Part shown: positions 27,179 to 35,794 of the stretch, piece after piece | How positions within the stretch are numbered: position 1 is the stretch's first letter | How the letters are laid out: each line of letters begins with the position of its first letter | Assembly (NCBI GenBank): GCA_038210655.1 | Contig: JBBQWM010000018.1 | Location: forward strand, 1 to 64,000 | Reading direction: 5' to 3' | Length of the DNA stretch: 64,000 nucleotides | Source of the DNA: 54-19 sp038210655 | GTDB lineage: Bacteria; Chloroflexota; Chloroflexia; Chloroheliales; Chloroheliaceae | Made by a program: the position numbers and the translations under genes | Notes under the pieces: model-generated | Database searches by the model: none | The model's input: only the letters and a program-made list of their open reading frames with translations | What the model was told of the DNA's origin: nothing

Positions 27179-27991
27179 TTAGGCTGCCGCCCCTTGCAGC
27201 ACTTTGATAAAGTGGCTAGCTTCGGACTTGCTGATAGTTTCCAACCCGCGCCCGAATAATTCTTGGGCTTGAGCTTCCAGTTCGACTACACTCATTTCCT
27301 GGCGGGTCGCCAATTTGCGGATGGCCTGACGCTGTTGTTCGGTAGCACTATCGGCAGAAGCGCCGTTAACCGAAGCGGCTACCGGGCGGGGTGTACTATT
27401 ATTGGTCGAGGCAAGTGGCGCGACCGGGGTCGGCTCTTGCTCGGCCCTGGATGGCGGGTTGGCTGGATGAGCGGTAGGCGCAGCAGGCCGGCTGGTAGTG
27501 TTATTATTGTTATTGGCCCGGCTTGCCCCATTATTGCGTGGTTGCCCGTCCACCAGATCGGTATCGTAAAGGCTGTTACCAAACTGATCGCCATAGCAGC
27601 GCAGCACCCGTTTGAGCGCATCCGTAATCGCCCCTTTGCGGGCCATATCGTGTGCGTCGATCCTGGCCCTCGGATTGCGGCCTTCCTGAACCGGGCAAAC
27701 CCCTTCTTCGGTAATCGGAACGCACCCCACTACGGTCAGCTTGACCCGCGCAATGTAATAACTGCCGACAACCTCACCATTCTCGGCGCTGACATTATTA
27801 AGTTCTACCCCTAGCAAATCATAGCCCCAGTTTCCATAGCCAAAAATATGATTGGCTGTGTTTATCACGTCGTGGCCTTTGAGGTAGGCAAGTTGCACCC
27901 CACCCCCACCGGACCGATGTTTGACCCGGCGCGGATCGAGTGGTCGTTCGAGTTGGGCAATCTGCTCTGGTGTAAAAGGCGACTGACTCAT
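27179..27991 (-). CDS. Rad52/22-family single-strand annealing protein
   Basis: 270 residues, ATG at 27989-27991 with GGGAGAAA upstream. The N-terminal 150 residues carry the Rad52-core pattern: HIFGYGNWGYDLLGVE, then ARIDAHDMARKGAITDALKR and YGDQFGNSLYD. The C-terminal half is Asn/Pro/Ala-rich and disordered, ending in a small helical segment (IRKLATRQEMSVVELEAQA). These proteins anneal complementary strands in recombination, and in bacteria they are often phage-derived. No phage genes adjoin here, so it looks resident. radC lies next to it on the other strand. Confidence 0.85.
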   Translation of the reverse strand: MSQSPFTPEQIAQLERPLDPRRVKHRSGGGGVQLAYLKGHDVINTANHIFGYGNWGYDLLGVELNNVSAENGEVVGSYYIARVKLTVVGCVPITEEGVCPVQEGRNPRARIDAHDMARKGAITDALKRVLRCYGDQFGNSLYDTDLVDGQPRNNGASRANNNNNTTSRPAAPTAHPANPPSRAEQEPTPVAPLASTNNSTPRPVAASVNGASADSATEQQRQAIRKLATRQEMSVVELEAQAQELFGRGLETISKSEASHFIKVLQGAAA

Positions 27992-28347
27992 AATTTTCTC
28001 CCTAAAATCAAACTTAGCTATCCCGTGTTCCGTCCGCCTTTAACCCGTTTGTGTTAACGGCTTACTTAACAATCCTAATAATAGAACAAAAGTGCCAAAT
28101 ATAGCAAATCACCAGTCTATTGGCCCTTTGTAGTGGCTAATAAGTCTGTTATAGACGTATACGTTGTAGAAGTGACTAATTTAAAGAAATTGGGTGGCAA
28201 AATCGTAAATCGGAATTTAATTTAATAAGGTCGGATTGCATTTATGCAGCCGACCTTAGAGTTAATAGTTGGGAAACTTATCTATTGGCGGAGCAATCTC
28301 CCACAAGATGGTCTTTGTAAGAAACTGCTCCACCAGTTGATGCTCGT
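27992..28347. other. Intergenic region
   Basis: 356 bases. It holds a stem (AAGGTCGG...CCGACCTT, about 28225-28256) that may end the leftward gene, and a GATCGTAAATCGG-type simple repeat at about 28200. No gene is seen. Confidence 0.55.
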
Positions 28348-29322
28348 TTAGCGGGTTTTGCGCCGAACAGCCAGCAAACCAAAGCCCGCTGCGAAAGCTA
28401 CCAGGCCAAACCCGATCACAAGTATAACCAGGCCAAGCGAGGTTGTATCGCCATTTCCGCCACCAAACCCACTACTCGGTGCGCCGCCCTGCGGAACCGT
28501 CGCTACCGTAGTCGGTCGAGCGGTTGTAGCAGCCACAGTAGTAGCGGCAACCGTAGTCGGGGCTGCCGTCGTGGTAGCGGCAGCCGTAGTCGGGGCAACT
28601 GTAGTGGTCGCGGCGGCGGTAGTCGTAGCCGCCGCTGTCGTAGTGGCTTGAGCGCCACCCTGTCCACCACCAGTAGCGACTACCGCAACCAGATTCTGGA
28701 AGTTAGCAGCCGAAGCTGGAAGCAAGAACCCCACTGGCAAGCCTTTGGTATCGGTATTACCCTGGATCGTGGCAGTACCATAAGTTACTTCTGGAGTGGC
28801 CGGTCTGATACTGGTCAGGGTCAAGTTGCTAATGGTGGAGGCATCGCCCGCCGGAGCAGTTCCGATATTCTTAACAATTTCTTCGGCTATGGTCGTGCCT
28901 TCCTTACGAGCATCGTGATAAGGTTGGTTATCCACCAGGTTCCAGACCGCCAGTTGAACCTGATAAGGATTAGAGGTTATGTAATTCTTGGTGTTGGCAT
29001 AGATCAACGCACCCCGCACTTTGTCGTTAGCCAAACCTTGCGCTTTGATAGTTTGCCCACTTGGAAATTCCTTGCCGAAGTCCATGCAAAAGACGTAAAT
29101 GCTGGTACCCGAAGTTTGGGTCGAGGTAGTTGTGCCAGCCGCCGTAGTTGCACCCGGTGCGGCAGTCGTAGCAGCAGGGGTGGTCGTAGTTTGAGCAAAG
29201 GTTGTTTCGGCGGGAGTCGCAAATAGACTCAATCCGAGCGCGACCAGTAATGCACCCACCACTGCCAGGCTATACAAAGTTGCCCGATAGCGAGGTTGGG
29301 TAGGATGGCCTTTAGTTGACAT
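28348..29322 (-). CDS. Membrane-anchored surface protein with Thr/Ala-rich linkers
   Basis: 324 residues from ATG at 29320-29322 with AAAGGAAC upstream. An N-terminal membrane segment (LYSLAVVGALLVALGLSLF) is followed by a Thr/Ala linker. A globular region starts IYVFCMDFGKEFPSG and contains NPYQVQLAVWNLVDNQPYHD; its Cys and later Gln hint at a thioester-type adhesin fold, but I cannot confirm it. A second Thr/Ala tract and a C-terminal membrane segment ending in RRKTR complete it. It shares ends with the shorter protein at 29661 and the same sigma-54-like element upstream. Confidence 0.7.
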   Translation of the reverse strand: MSTKGHPTQPRYRATLYSLAVVGALLVALGLSLFATPAETTFAQTTTTPAATTAAPGATTAAGTTTSTQTSGTSIYVFCMDFGKEFPSGQTIKAQGLANDKVRGALIYANTKNYITSNPYQVQLAVWNLVDNQPYHDARKEGTTIAEEIVKNIGTAPAGDASTISNLTLTSIRPATPEVTYGTATIQGNTDTKGLPVGFLLPASAANFQNLVAVVATGGGQGGAQATTTAAATTTAAATTTVAPTTAAATTTAAPTTVAATTVAATTARPTTVATVPQGGAPSSGFGGGNGDTTSLGLVILVIGFGLVAFAAGFGLLAVRRKTR

Positions 29323-29443
29323 AGCTGTTCCTTTCAAAACCGTCATCGAAAATTTTGGAGAAGCCGGGACTTAACTTCACACATAACTGCATTACAAGCT
29401 TGAAGGTGTTTCCCAGGAGCCGACATCGGCCCGTTATCCGTTT

Positions 29444-29459
29444 TGCAACATGTGTGCCA
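29444..29459 (-). promoter_or_regulatory. Sigma-54-like -24/-12 promoter
   Basis: On the minus strand TGGCACACATGTTGCA matches the RpoN consensus TGGCACG-N4-TTGCA at 15 of the 16 positions that are specified or free. It lies about 120 bases upstream of the ATG at 29322. The same element occurs upstream of the paralogue (30051-30066). Confidence 0.6.
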
Positions 29460-29660
29460 ACTTACTAATGAGATAACATTTTGGTTTGGAGCAAATTACC
29501 CGCAGCTTGAAGTCGCAAAGACGACCACAAAGAGTCGTCCTCAAAACCTGACAGGAATGTTAACAGGCGACCATAACTGGTCGCCTGTACAAAAGTTGAG
29601 TGAATATCGATGCAATTTGCTAGGGTTTGGATTAGAACAAATTTAAGGAGAAGCGGAAGT

Positions 29661-29939
29661 TTAACGATTGGCACGCCGCGCTATGGCCCAGCTATAGCCG
29701 CCTGACAACACAAGCAGACCCAACCCAATCAGCATTACGATCAGACCAAGCGAGGCCGGGCCATCGCTCAGTTGGGTCGCGTTATCGACGACCTGGGCGC
29801 TAGTCTGCGACAGAATCGTGTCCGTCGGAGCCAGCAAGAGACTCAGGCTAAGGGCGACCAGTATTACGCCAACTATCGCCAAACCATAGCAGGCTCCTGC
29901 CGGAGTAGAAATTTGGGTTTCCCTATTTGTGTTTGCCAT
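29661..29939 (-). CDS. Small two-helix membrane protein, paralogue of the 28348 protein's ends
   Basis: 92 residues, ATG at 29937-29939 with AAAGGAAC upstream. It consists of an N-terminal membrane segment (CYGLAIVGVILVALSLSLLL), a short extracytoplasmic loop and a second membrane segment (ASLGLIVMLIGLGLLVLSGG) ending in ARRANR. It matches the two ends of the preceding gene's product with the central domain absent, suggesting a partial duplicate or an independent companion. Confidence 0.6.
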   Translation of the reverse strand: MANTNRETQISTPAGACYGLAIVGVILVALSLSLLLAPTDTILSQTSAQVVDNATQLSDGPASLGLIVMLIGLGLLVLSGGYSWAIARRANR

Positions 29940-30050
29940 AATCGTTCCTTTCGCCTAACTAAAAACTACCAGCTAAGGAGCAAGACAATCTCAAAATTTG
30001 GATTTGCTTCTGCTTTTTCTATAGGCCGTTGTTCGGCTTGCCAGACCTAT

Positions 30051-30066
30051 TGCAACTTGTGTGCCA
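30051..30066 (-). promoter_or_regulatory. Sigma-54-like -24/-12 promoter
   Basis: On the minus strand TGGCACACAAGTTGCA fits the RpoN pattern, about 112 bases upstream of the ATG at 29939. It shares sequence and position with 29444-29459, while the leaders between them have otherwise diverged. Confidence 0.6.
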
Positions 30067-30121
30067 ACCTTGCTCATGAAGTCTAATGCGTTAAAGCAAA
30101 TTTAGTTCCGCTGTAAAGTGA

Positions 30122-30258
30122 AATTAATCGTAACTACCCAGGCCATGTCATTCTGAGGCGGGAAATAACCGGGATTTTTCCAAAGATAAATCTCCGCCGA
30201 AGAATCTAGACCCTTCGCTGCGGCTCAGGGTGACACGGCTGAGTAGTTACAATTAATC
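30122..30258. repeat. MITE-like element with GTAACTAC ends
   Basis: The ends (30122-30141 and 30239-30258) are inverted at 17 of 20 positions. The interior resembles the widespread CATTCTGAGGC...GAAGAATCTAGACCCTTCGCTG repeat rather than the GGGCGACC core, so the same ends enclose different cores. Confidence 0.7.
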
Positions 30259-30275
30259 AAGCTAAATGGGTGAGT

Positions 30276-31589
30276 TTAGTGCGGTGGATTATCGGGGTGG
30301 GTGGTGGTGTCAAGTTGCTCGACACCGAGCCGATGTTTGTTGACTGCTGCTCGAAGGGTTTTGCGCTCATAATGAGCATAGATCATTTTGGTTGTGACCG
30401 GACTGGCGTGGCCCAGCACATCTTGCACTTCGCCTAGTTGCGCCCCGCTATTGAGCATGGTAGTCGCCAGGGCGTGCCGGAAGTCGTGCGGGTTGACCTC
30501 GACCCCGACCTCTTTGGCCCACTTCTGGACGACTGCCCAAACTCCGAAAGGTGAGAGACGAAAGTTGCTGCCCCCCGCTTTGGCTTTGCCCCGTCCGGTG
30601 CGGTGCTGGATAAACAGGGGTTGATAATGGTCGTCGCGGGCGACCAGGTATTCACGTAGTATTTTCAGGGTCGGCCCATCAAAAAAGACTACCCGCTCTT
30701 TGTCGCCCTTGCCGGTAATCAGGGCTTCTTCGGCCCGCCCATCCTGGATATCGGCCCGGTTTAAGCGCGAGACTTCTTCCCGGCGCATCCCAGTCGTGTA
30801 GAGGGTCAGGATAATCGCCCGGTCGCGCAACAGTTCGAGCCTTCGCAAAGCTATTTCTTCGCTACTCAGGCGACGTTTGGCCGCATACAGCTTTTGGACG
30901 ACCGGGTTGATTTCTTCACTTCCCCCCTCGATTACGCCCGTACTCAGCAGAGGCGGGATTTGCAGCTTATACATAAATTCGGCTAATTTGCGGGTTTCGC
31001 TGTAATCGACGCGCGGGGTTTTGTAGCTGCTCCGGCCTACCAACCGGGCTAAACCGCCGGTCATTTTGGCGTACTGCACTCCACTCGGCGTGGTATCGCG
31101 GCGGGCCAGATAAGCAAACAAATTGCGTGGCCCTGCCATATAGCCCGCTACCGTCGTTTTCCTGGCCCGGCTATAGCGTTCCACCAACCATAGGTAATAA
31201 TCTTCCAAGATCAGGGGGGGCAACCCTGCAACCGGCAATTCAGCAGGATTGCCCCGCCCACTTTCGTGCAGAAAGTACATAAAGACCCGACAGCCGACCC
31301 GGTAAGTCTTGTGGGTCTGAACGCTCTGGCCTTTGAGGGTATAGAGAAACAGGCAGACCCCGGCAGCCAGGCTGATGTCGGTAGGCAAAGCCGTCTGCGC
31401 CATATCCAACTGAGCCGCCTGAGCCTGTCCTCTGGCCTCCCACTCATCTTTGAGGGCAGTTTCGAGGTCTTGCTGCTCGCGGTCGCTACTGATCGGAGCC
31501 TGGGGCGCTTTGGGTTTGGCTGGTCTGCCCCGCCGCTTTTTCTCCGGCAGGTCAGGCGTTTTTTCTTCTGTTACGATTTGGTCTGACAT
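30276..31589 (-). CDS. Tyrosine recombinase/integrase
   Basis: 437 residues from ATG at 31587-31589. A basic Lys/Arg/Pro N-terminus (KKRRGRPAKPKAP) precedes a SAM-like core-binding domain (about residues 90-210). The catalytic domain shows TTGMRREEVSRLNRADI (Arg), HDFRHALATTML (His-x-x-Arg) and GHASPVTTKMIYAHY (His and nucleophile Tyr). It is probably a mobile-element or accessory-island integrase. No tRNA or att site was found at either side. An upstream extension to 31679 runs through repeat-like DNA. Confidence 0.9.
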   Translation of the reverse strand: MSDQIVTEEKTPDLPEKKRRGRPAKPKAPQAPISSDREQQDLETALKDEWEARGQAQAAQLDMAQTALPTDISLAAGVCLFLYTLKGQSVQTHKTYRVGCRVFMYFLHESGRGNPAELPVAGLPPLILEDYYLWLVERYSRARKTTVAGYMAGPRNLFAYLARRDTTPSGVQYAKMTGGLARLVGRSSYKTPRVDYSETRKLAEFMYKLQIPPLLSTGVIEGGSEEINPVVQKLYAAKRRLSSEEIALRRLELLRDRAIILTLYTTGMRREEVSRLNRADIQDGRAEEALITGKGDKERVVFFDGPTLKILREYLVARDDHYQPLFIQHRTGRGKAKAGGSNFRLSPFGVWAVVQKWAKEVGVEVNPHDFRHALATTMLNSGAQLGEVQDVLGHASPVTTKMIYAHYERKTLRAAVNKHRLGVEQLDTTTHPDNPPH

Positions 31590-31739
31590 AGTAGAACATT
31601 CTAGTTTATTCCCAAAGCTTTGTAAAATAGAGAGGCTATGCGCGAGAGACAGGTACACTAATGAAATTAGCCAATTCACCGGGGATAGGCAAAATATTTA
31701 TCCTGTCAATCCTGTCTATCCCTGTTAAATTCCGAGAAG

Positions 31740-32477
31740 TTATTTACGGGCAAACTGGTTAAGGGCCGTGCCGACCACCGGGGAACCGATAACGCTCATG
31801 GTCGCCGCCGCAACTGGCTCGCCCAGGCTGTCTAAAGTGGCGATGATCCCGATCATTGTAGCACGTCTGGGTTTGTAATCAGGGTCTTTGCGAGTCAGGT
31901 CTACTTCGTTTTGGAGCATTTCGACGGCCTCCTTTGCATCAGCTTTATCCTGAGCGGAGACAGGGGCGGTCTCGATTTTCTGGAGCAACGCTACGAACAA
32001 GGCTTTCAATTTGGCTTCATCCGCGTTGGCAGTTGCACCCCGATTGTCGTGATATGTTATATCACCGACTTTCCCGCCAAATACGTTGATCCCGCCGGAG
32101 TTACTGACATTACCCCCGATATAACTCCCCCCACCGGTATTGATGACCCGGTCTCCCCCGGTATTTACGACATTACCCTGTCCGCCGATATTGTAGGTGT
32201 TGCCATAATTATTGTTGATGATGCTTTGAACCTGCTCTTTACCAAGCAGGATAGCCTGGCGGGCGGCTTCGAGCGCGTCCGTACCAGGGGCGGTGGGTTG
32301 GGCTGCTATGCCGCTGATCTGCTCGATCCTCAACTGAAGTTGGCGGGCCTGATTTGCCAGCTTTTTCTTTTCCAGTACATCAGTAGTATAAAGCTGGGCC
32401 TGCTCAATCTCGAATAGCATGTCGTTAGCTTCGGATAATAGTTGATCGTATTGCTCCAGGGATAGGCTCATAATCAT
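31740..32477 (-). CDS. Gly/Asn-rich repeat protein of conflict-system type
   Basis: 245 residues, ATG at 32475-32477, AAAGGAG upstream. An N-terminal coiled coil (about residues 5-60) is followed by a Gly/Asn-rich beta-like tract (GNTYNIGGQGNVVNTGG and GGNVSNSGGINVFGG) and a C-terminal helical domain. Such 'NTGG/GGNV' tracts occur in Chloroflexota and cyanobacterial proteins that carry NACHT, CHAT or other effector domains; here no effector is fused. A neighbouring SUMF1-like gene agrees with that class of system. Function unknown. Confidence 0.6.
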   Translation of the reverse strand: MIMSLSLEQYDQLLSEANDMLFEIEQAQLYTTDVLEKKKLANQARQLQLRIEQISGIAAQPTAPGTDALEAARQAILLGKEQVQSIINNNYGNTYNIGGQGNVVNTGGDRVINTGGGSYIGGNVSNSGGINVFGGKVGDITYHDNRGATANADEAKLKALFVALLQKIETAPVSAQDKADAKEAVEMLQNEVDLTRKDPDYKPRRATMIGIIATLDSLGEPVAAATMSVIGSPVVGTALNQFARK

Positions 32478-32537
32478 TTGCTCCTTTGGGTGAGGAAATC
32501 TTTACTGTTTATTATAAGCATACAGTTTAAAATAAGC

Positions 32538-33359
32538 TTAAAAACCAACCCAGGCCTGAGTCTGCCAGAGGTCCATAACTGGACGAAATCCTACCAGATT
32601 AGCCCCACCGAAATGCATTGCGTTAGACATTATAGAAGTTACCCGGTTTCTAAACCAATCAGGGTTGTAAAGATAATGCTTCCGGAAGTCACAGTTGCAA
32701 CTACGGCAGACAGCCAACTCGGTTAAAGTTTTACTCCCATAATAGTCAAACATTGTCGAACAGGTCCATTCGTAAGTATTACCTGCCATATCCATCACCC
32801 CATAGGGACTTTGACCGCTAGGATAAGCCGTTACAGGCGTTGTCTTGTGCGGACGATTTTCATCGGAAAAATTACCGCGAGTAGCATCCCACTCGTTGCC
32901 CCAGGGATAAAGCCGCCCATCGGTACCCCGCGCCGCTTTCTCCCATTCGGCAGAGCTAGGCAACCTCGCTCCTATCCAATCGCAAAAGGCTGTTGCGAAA
33001 TGCCAGGCGGTATCTGCCGGATGATTGCTAATTTTGGCATTACTACTTTTCTTACGGTCTACCAAATCTTTGTCATTAGGAAATACATTAGGTAGGGAAT
33101 AATGGTGATTACTTTGATTAAACTCGTTATATTGTTCCCAGGTAATTGGAAATCGGCTAATATAGAAAGTTTCCAGACCGATCTCTTTAGCCTGCTTAGC
33201 AAGAACCTCTCTATAGAGCCGCTTTTGCATAAATTCTAGTTCGCCTCTTTTGGTCGTGAGTTGTTTGGGAAGTTGACTTAACAATACCTCGGCTGATTGC
33301 TCACTCAAACCAAAGAGGAAAATGCTTTTTGGAATCTCAACCCAGTCTATTTTTACCAT
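32538..33359 (-). CDS. SUMF1/FGE-fold protein without catalytic cysteine
   Basis: 273 residues, ATG at 33357-33359. An N-terminal helical region (residues 1-65) precedes a formylglycine-generating-enzyme-type domain: FYISRFPITWEQYNEF, CDWIGARLPSSAEWEKAARG, YPWGNEWDATRGNFSD, and MDMAGNTYEWTCSTMFD. The terminal GFR-C/x motif of active FGE reads GFRPV, so the active cysteine is gone. SUMF1 folds without activity often act as ligand-binding or effector-associated domains. It lies 21 bases after the 33381 gene. Confidence 0.8.
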   Translation of the reverse strand: MVKIDWVEIPKSIFLFGLSEQSAEVLLSQLPKQLTTKRGELEFMQKRLYREVLAKQAKEIGLETFYISRFPITWEQYNEFNQSNHHYSLPNVFPNDKDLVDRKKSSNAKISNHPADTAWHFATAFCDWIGARLPSSAEWEKAARGTDGRLYPWGNEWDATRGNFSDENRPHKTTPVTAYPSGQSPYGVMDMAGNTYEWTCSTMFDYYGSKTLTELAVCRSCNCDFRKHYLYNPDWFRNRVTSIMSNAMHFGGANLVGFRPVMDLWQTQAWVGF

Positions 33360-33380
33360 TTGTCTGCTCCCATCCCAGTA

Positions 33381-33764
33381 TTAATCAAGCCAGTTCGGTA
33401 ATTGCCAGGGTGCAAAAATTCGTCTGTTATTTCCATCGCCCTCAAAGATAAGTGCGCCTGAATCATAACTAAAACTATCTACTGATGGATATTTCTCCAG
33501 AGTATAATCTATAGTGTTAATATAAACTTCCTTTGTCCCTGGTCTTTGAAATATTTCTTTAAGGCTTTCCATTTGTTCGGGGGTTAGTCTACAACCCTCC
33601 CAAACTCCAACGTCAGGTTCTTCTAAATTCCCCAAAATGGGCTTATTACGTATCCAATCAGGTAAATAGGTGCGAAATTTCGGGTCAAGTTGTCTTTGAA
33701 TACTAACCTGATCCTCAACTATTTGTCCTGTAATCACAATTGGCTTTGGTTTGTGGTTTGACAT
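33381..33764 (-). CDS. Hypothetical protein in accessory island
   Basis: 127 residues, ATG at 33762-33764 with AGAGGA upstream. A Trp-rich, soluble protein (VWEGCRLTPEQMESLKEIF and FAPWQLPNWLD). No recognised domain. Close spacing to the SUMF1-fold gene suggests one operon. Confidence 0.6.
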   Translation of the reverse strand: MSNHKPKPIVITGQIVEDQVSIQRQLDPKFRTYLPDWIRNKPILGNLEEPDVGVWEGCRLTPEQMESLKEIFQRPGTKEVYINTIDYTLEKYPSVDSFSYDSGALIFEGDGNNRRIFAPWQLPNWLD

Positions 33765-33858
33765 AGGTTCCTCTACCTAACCTTTCAAGTTTGAGGGTTG
33801 CTTACTTTATTACAAGATAGCTCCATCAAATTCTATTTAATTAGAGGTTAATATAATC

Positions 33859-34107
33859 TTAAAAACCAGCCGTAGCGATTTTTATACTCACATCAGCCAC
33901 AAAAGCTTCCAAAACACGGTAATCCTGCTCGATTACACTGGTGCCAAAAGTTTCGATGTGTTCTTGCACCGCCGATTTTAGATCGGCTATCGCTTCCTCG
34001 CCTGTTTCGCCCTGCCCGACTACTACCCCTTCGATGCCTAACGGATAGGCTACATAATCGTCGGAGTGCTTTTCGACAATAATTTTGATAACTTGAATTT
34101 CTTCCAT
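33859..34107 (-). CDS. HicB-like antitoxin/DUF1902-type protein
   Basis: 82 residues, ATG at 34105-34107. The pattern IKIIVEKHSDDYVAYPLGIEG then GETGEEAIADLKSAVQEHIE fits the partial RNase H fold of HicB antitoxins. No HicA toxin is adjacent, so it may be a solitary HicB-like regulator. Confidence 0.6.
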   Translation of the reverse strand: MEEIQVIKIIVEKHSDDYVAYPLGIEGVVVGQGETGEEAIADLKSAVQEHIETFGTSVIEQDYRVLEAFVADVSIKIATAGF

Positions 34108-34356
34108 TGCTTTTCTCTTGTTTCTTCCTTATAACGTCTTGTACGAAGAACCATAGCTAGATTATACCGTAAGCTTGTGGCTCGTCAATTGTAAACAAAA
34201 TGGCTTGGCAGTTGCAGACCGTTTACATGCTTTTAACACAGTCATTACACGCCCCTAACCTGAGACCTGTATGCTATACGTGTAAGACATAGAAGGGGTC
34301 GAGCGATTAGGGACTTGACCCCAATCTAAAATGTGTTAGTGAATGAGGACAAGACG

Positions 34357-35730
34357 ATGAGTGACAACCCTTTGAGTGACCGCCGAGCGCAAGCCGCTCA
34401 CCTGTTGCGACGGGTCGGGTTTGGCGGTACACCGACTGAAATAGATGAATTAGCCGCTTTGAGCCATGCCGATGCGGTCGAAAAGCTGCTTAACTTTAAA
34501 TATGACGGCAATCTGGCTTTTAATCTCGAACGCAAGTTGCGCGAGAACGGTTACGAAGCCGACCTGAATGATATAGCCTACTGGTGGATTTTGACGATGG
34601 CCCGTAGCCGCCAACCGCTCCAGGAGAAAATGACCCTTTTCTGGCACGGCCATTTTACCAGTTCGTTTACCAAGACCAAAGATACCGTTTTGCTTTTGCG
34701 GCAAAACCAGTTGTTCCGCGAGAACGCGCTGGGCAACTTTAAAGATTTGACCAAGAAAATCTCGCGCGACCCGGCTATGATAGACTATCTTGACGGTCAG
34801 TCCAATCGTAAGGGCAAACCCAACGAAAACTATGCTCGTGAATTGCTCGAACTTTTCACGATTGGTATCGGCAATTATACCGAGCAGGACATTCGGGAAG
34901 CCGCCCGCGCCTTTACCGGGTGGGGTTTCCGCGACCGCTCGTTTGTCTTTACTGCCGCCCAGCACGATACTGGCTCCAAGACCTTTATGGGCAAGACCGG
35001 CAACTTCGATGGTGATGATATTATCGATATCGTGATGAGCAAGCGTGAGACGGCCCAGCACATTGCTACCCAGCTTTGGACTTTCTTTGTCTACGAGAAC
35101 CCGGAGCCTGCCGTCGTCGAGCGCATTACGGAGACTTTTTTCAAGAGCAACTATGACTTGAAAGCCTTGCTGCGAACGATGTTGACCGCACCCGAATTTC
35201 TATCCGACAAAGCTTTCCGCGCTCTGGTCAAAAGCCCGGTCGAGTATACGGTCGGGATGCTGCGGCAACTTGGCACAACCAGTATTGAGGCCAATGTAGC
35301 GCGGGCCGCCGCCGCGATGGGCCAGACGGTCTTTAACCCGCCGACGGTCAAGGGCTGGGACGGCGGTCTTAGCTGGATCAACAGCGCCTATTTCTTCGAG
35401 CGGATCAATACCGCCAACCAGATTGCGGTCAACCGGGGGCAGCAGGGTTTCCGTTTTAACCCTTACGACCTGCTTGGCATCGGCAACGGTGGTCAGACTC
35501 CCGATTCGGCTCAGGCGGCGGTTGACCGCATCGTCAAGCTGTTTTTGGATGGCACGACCCATCCTGACGTAAAAGCGGCCCTGACCGAGTATCTTAGCGG
35601 AGGCAGCACCCTCAAGGCCAGCGATTTTGAGACCGCCGCCAGTGGCAAGCAGCCAGGTCGCGCTCTTGATACCCGGGTACGCGGTACACTCCATCTAGTT
35701 TTGTCCACCCCGGACTATATGTTGAAGTAA
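34357..35730 (+). CDS. DUF1800 family protein
   Basis: 457 residues from ATG at 34357 with GAGGAC upstream. Typical N-terminus (RRAQAAHLLRRVGFGGTP), central KPNENYARELLELFTIGIG followed by a Tyr-Thr/Glu block and a C-terminal domain. Family members are exported or cell-surface proteins of unknown activity that are nearly always paired with DUF1501, as here. No signal peptide is evident, although the partner has one. Confidence 0.9.
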   Translation: MSDNPLSDRRAQAAHLLRRVGFGGTPTEIDELAALSHADAVEKLLNFKYDGNLAFNLERKLRENGYEADLNDIAYWWILTMARSRQPLQEKMTLFWHGHFTSSFTKTKDTVLLLRQNQLFRENALGNFKDLTKKISRDPAMIDYLDGQSNRKGKPNENYARELLELFTIGIGNYTEQDIREAARAFTGWGFRDRSFVFTAAQHDTGSKTFMGKTGNFDGDDIIDIVMSKRETAQHIATQLWTFFVYENPEPAVVERITETFFKSNYDLKALLRTMLTAPEFLSDKAFRALVKSPVEYTVGMLRQLGTTSIEANVARAAAAMGQTVFNPPTVKGWDGGLSWINSAYFFERINTANQIAVNRGQQGFRFNPYDLLGIGNGGQTPDSAQAAVDRIVKLFLDGTTHPDVKAALTEYLSGGSTLKASDFETAASGKQPGRALDTRVRGTLHLVLSTPDYMLK

Positions 35731-35794
35731 ATATCAGTTATCAGTCAGTATTTTCTAAAAGCTGATACCTGATACCTTTTGAAGAGGTCAAAAA

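Noticed and set aside
32538..33359. SUMF1-fold protein as a diversity-generating retroelement target
   Set aside because: No reverse transcriptase or template repeat is visible in the window.
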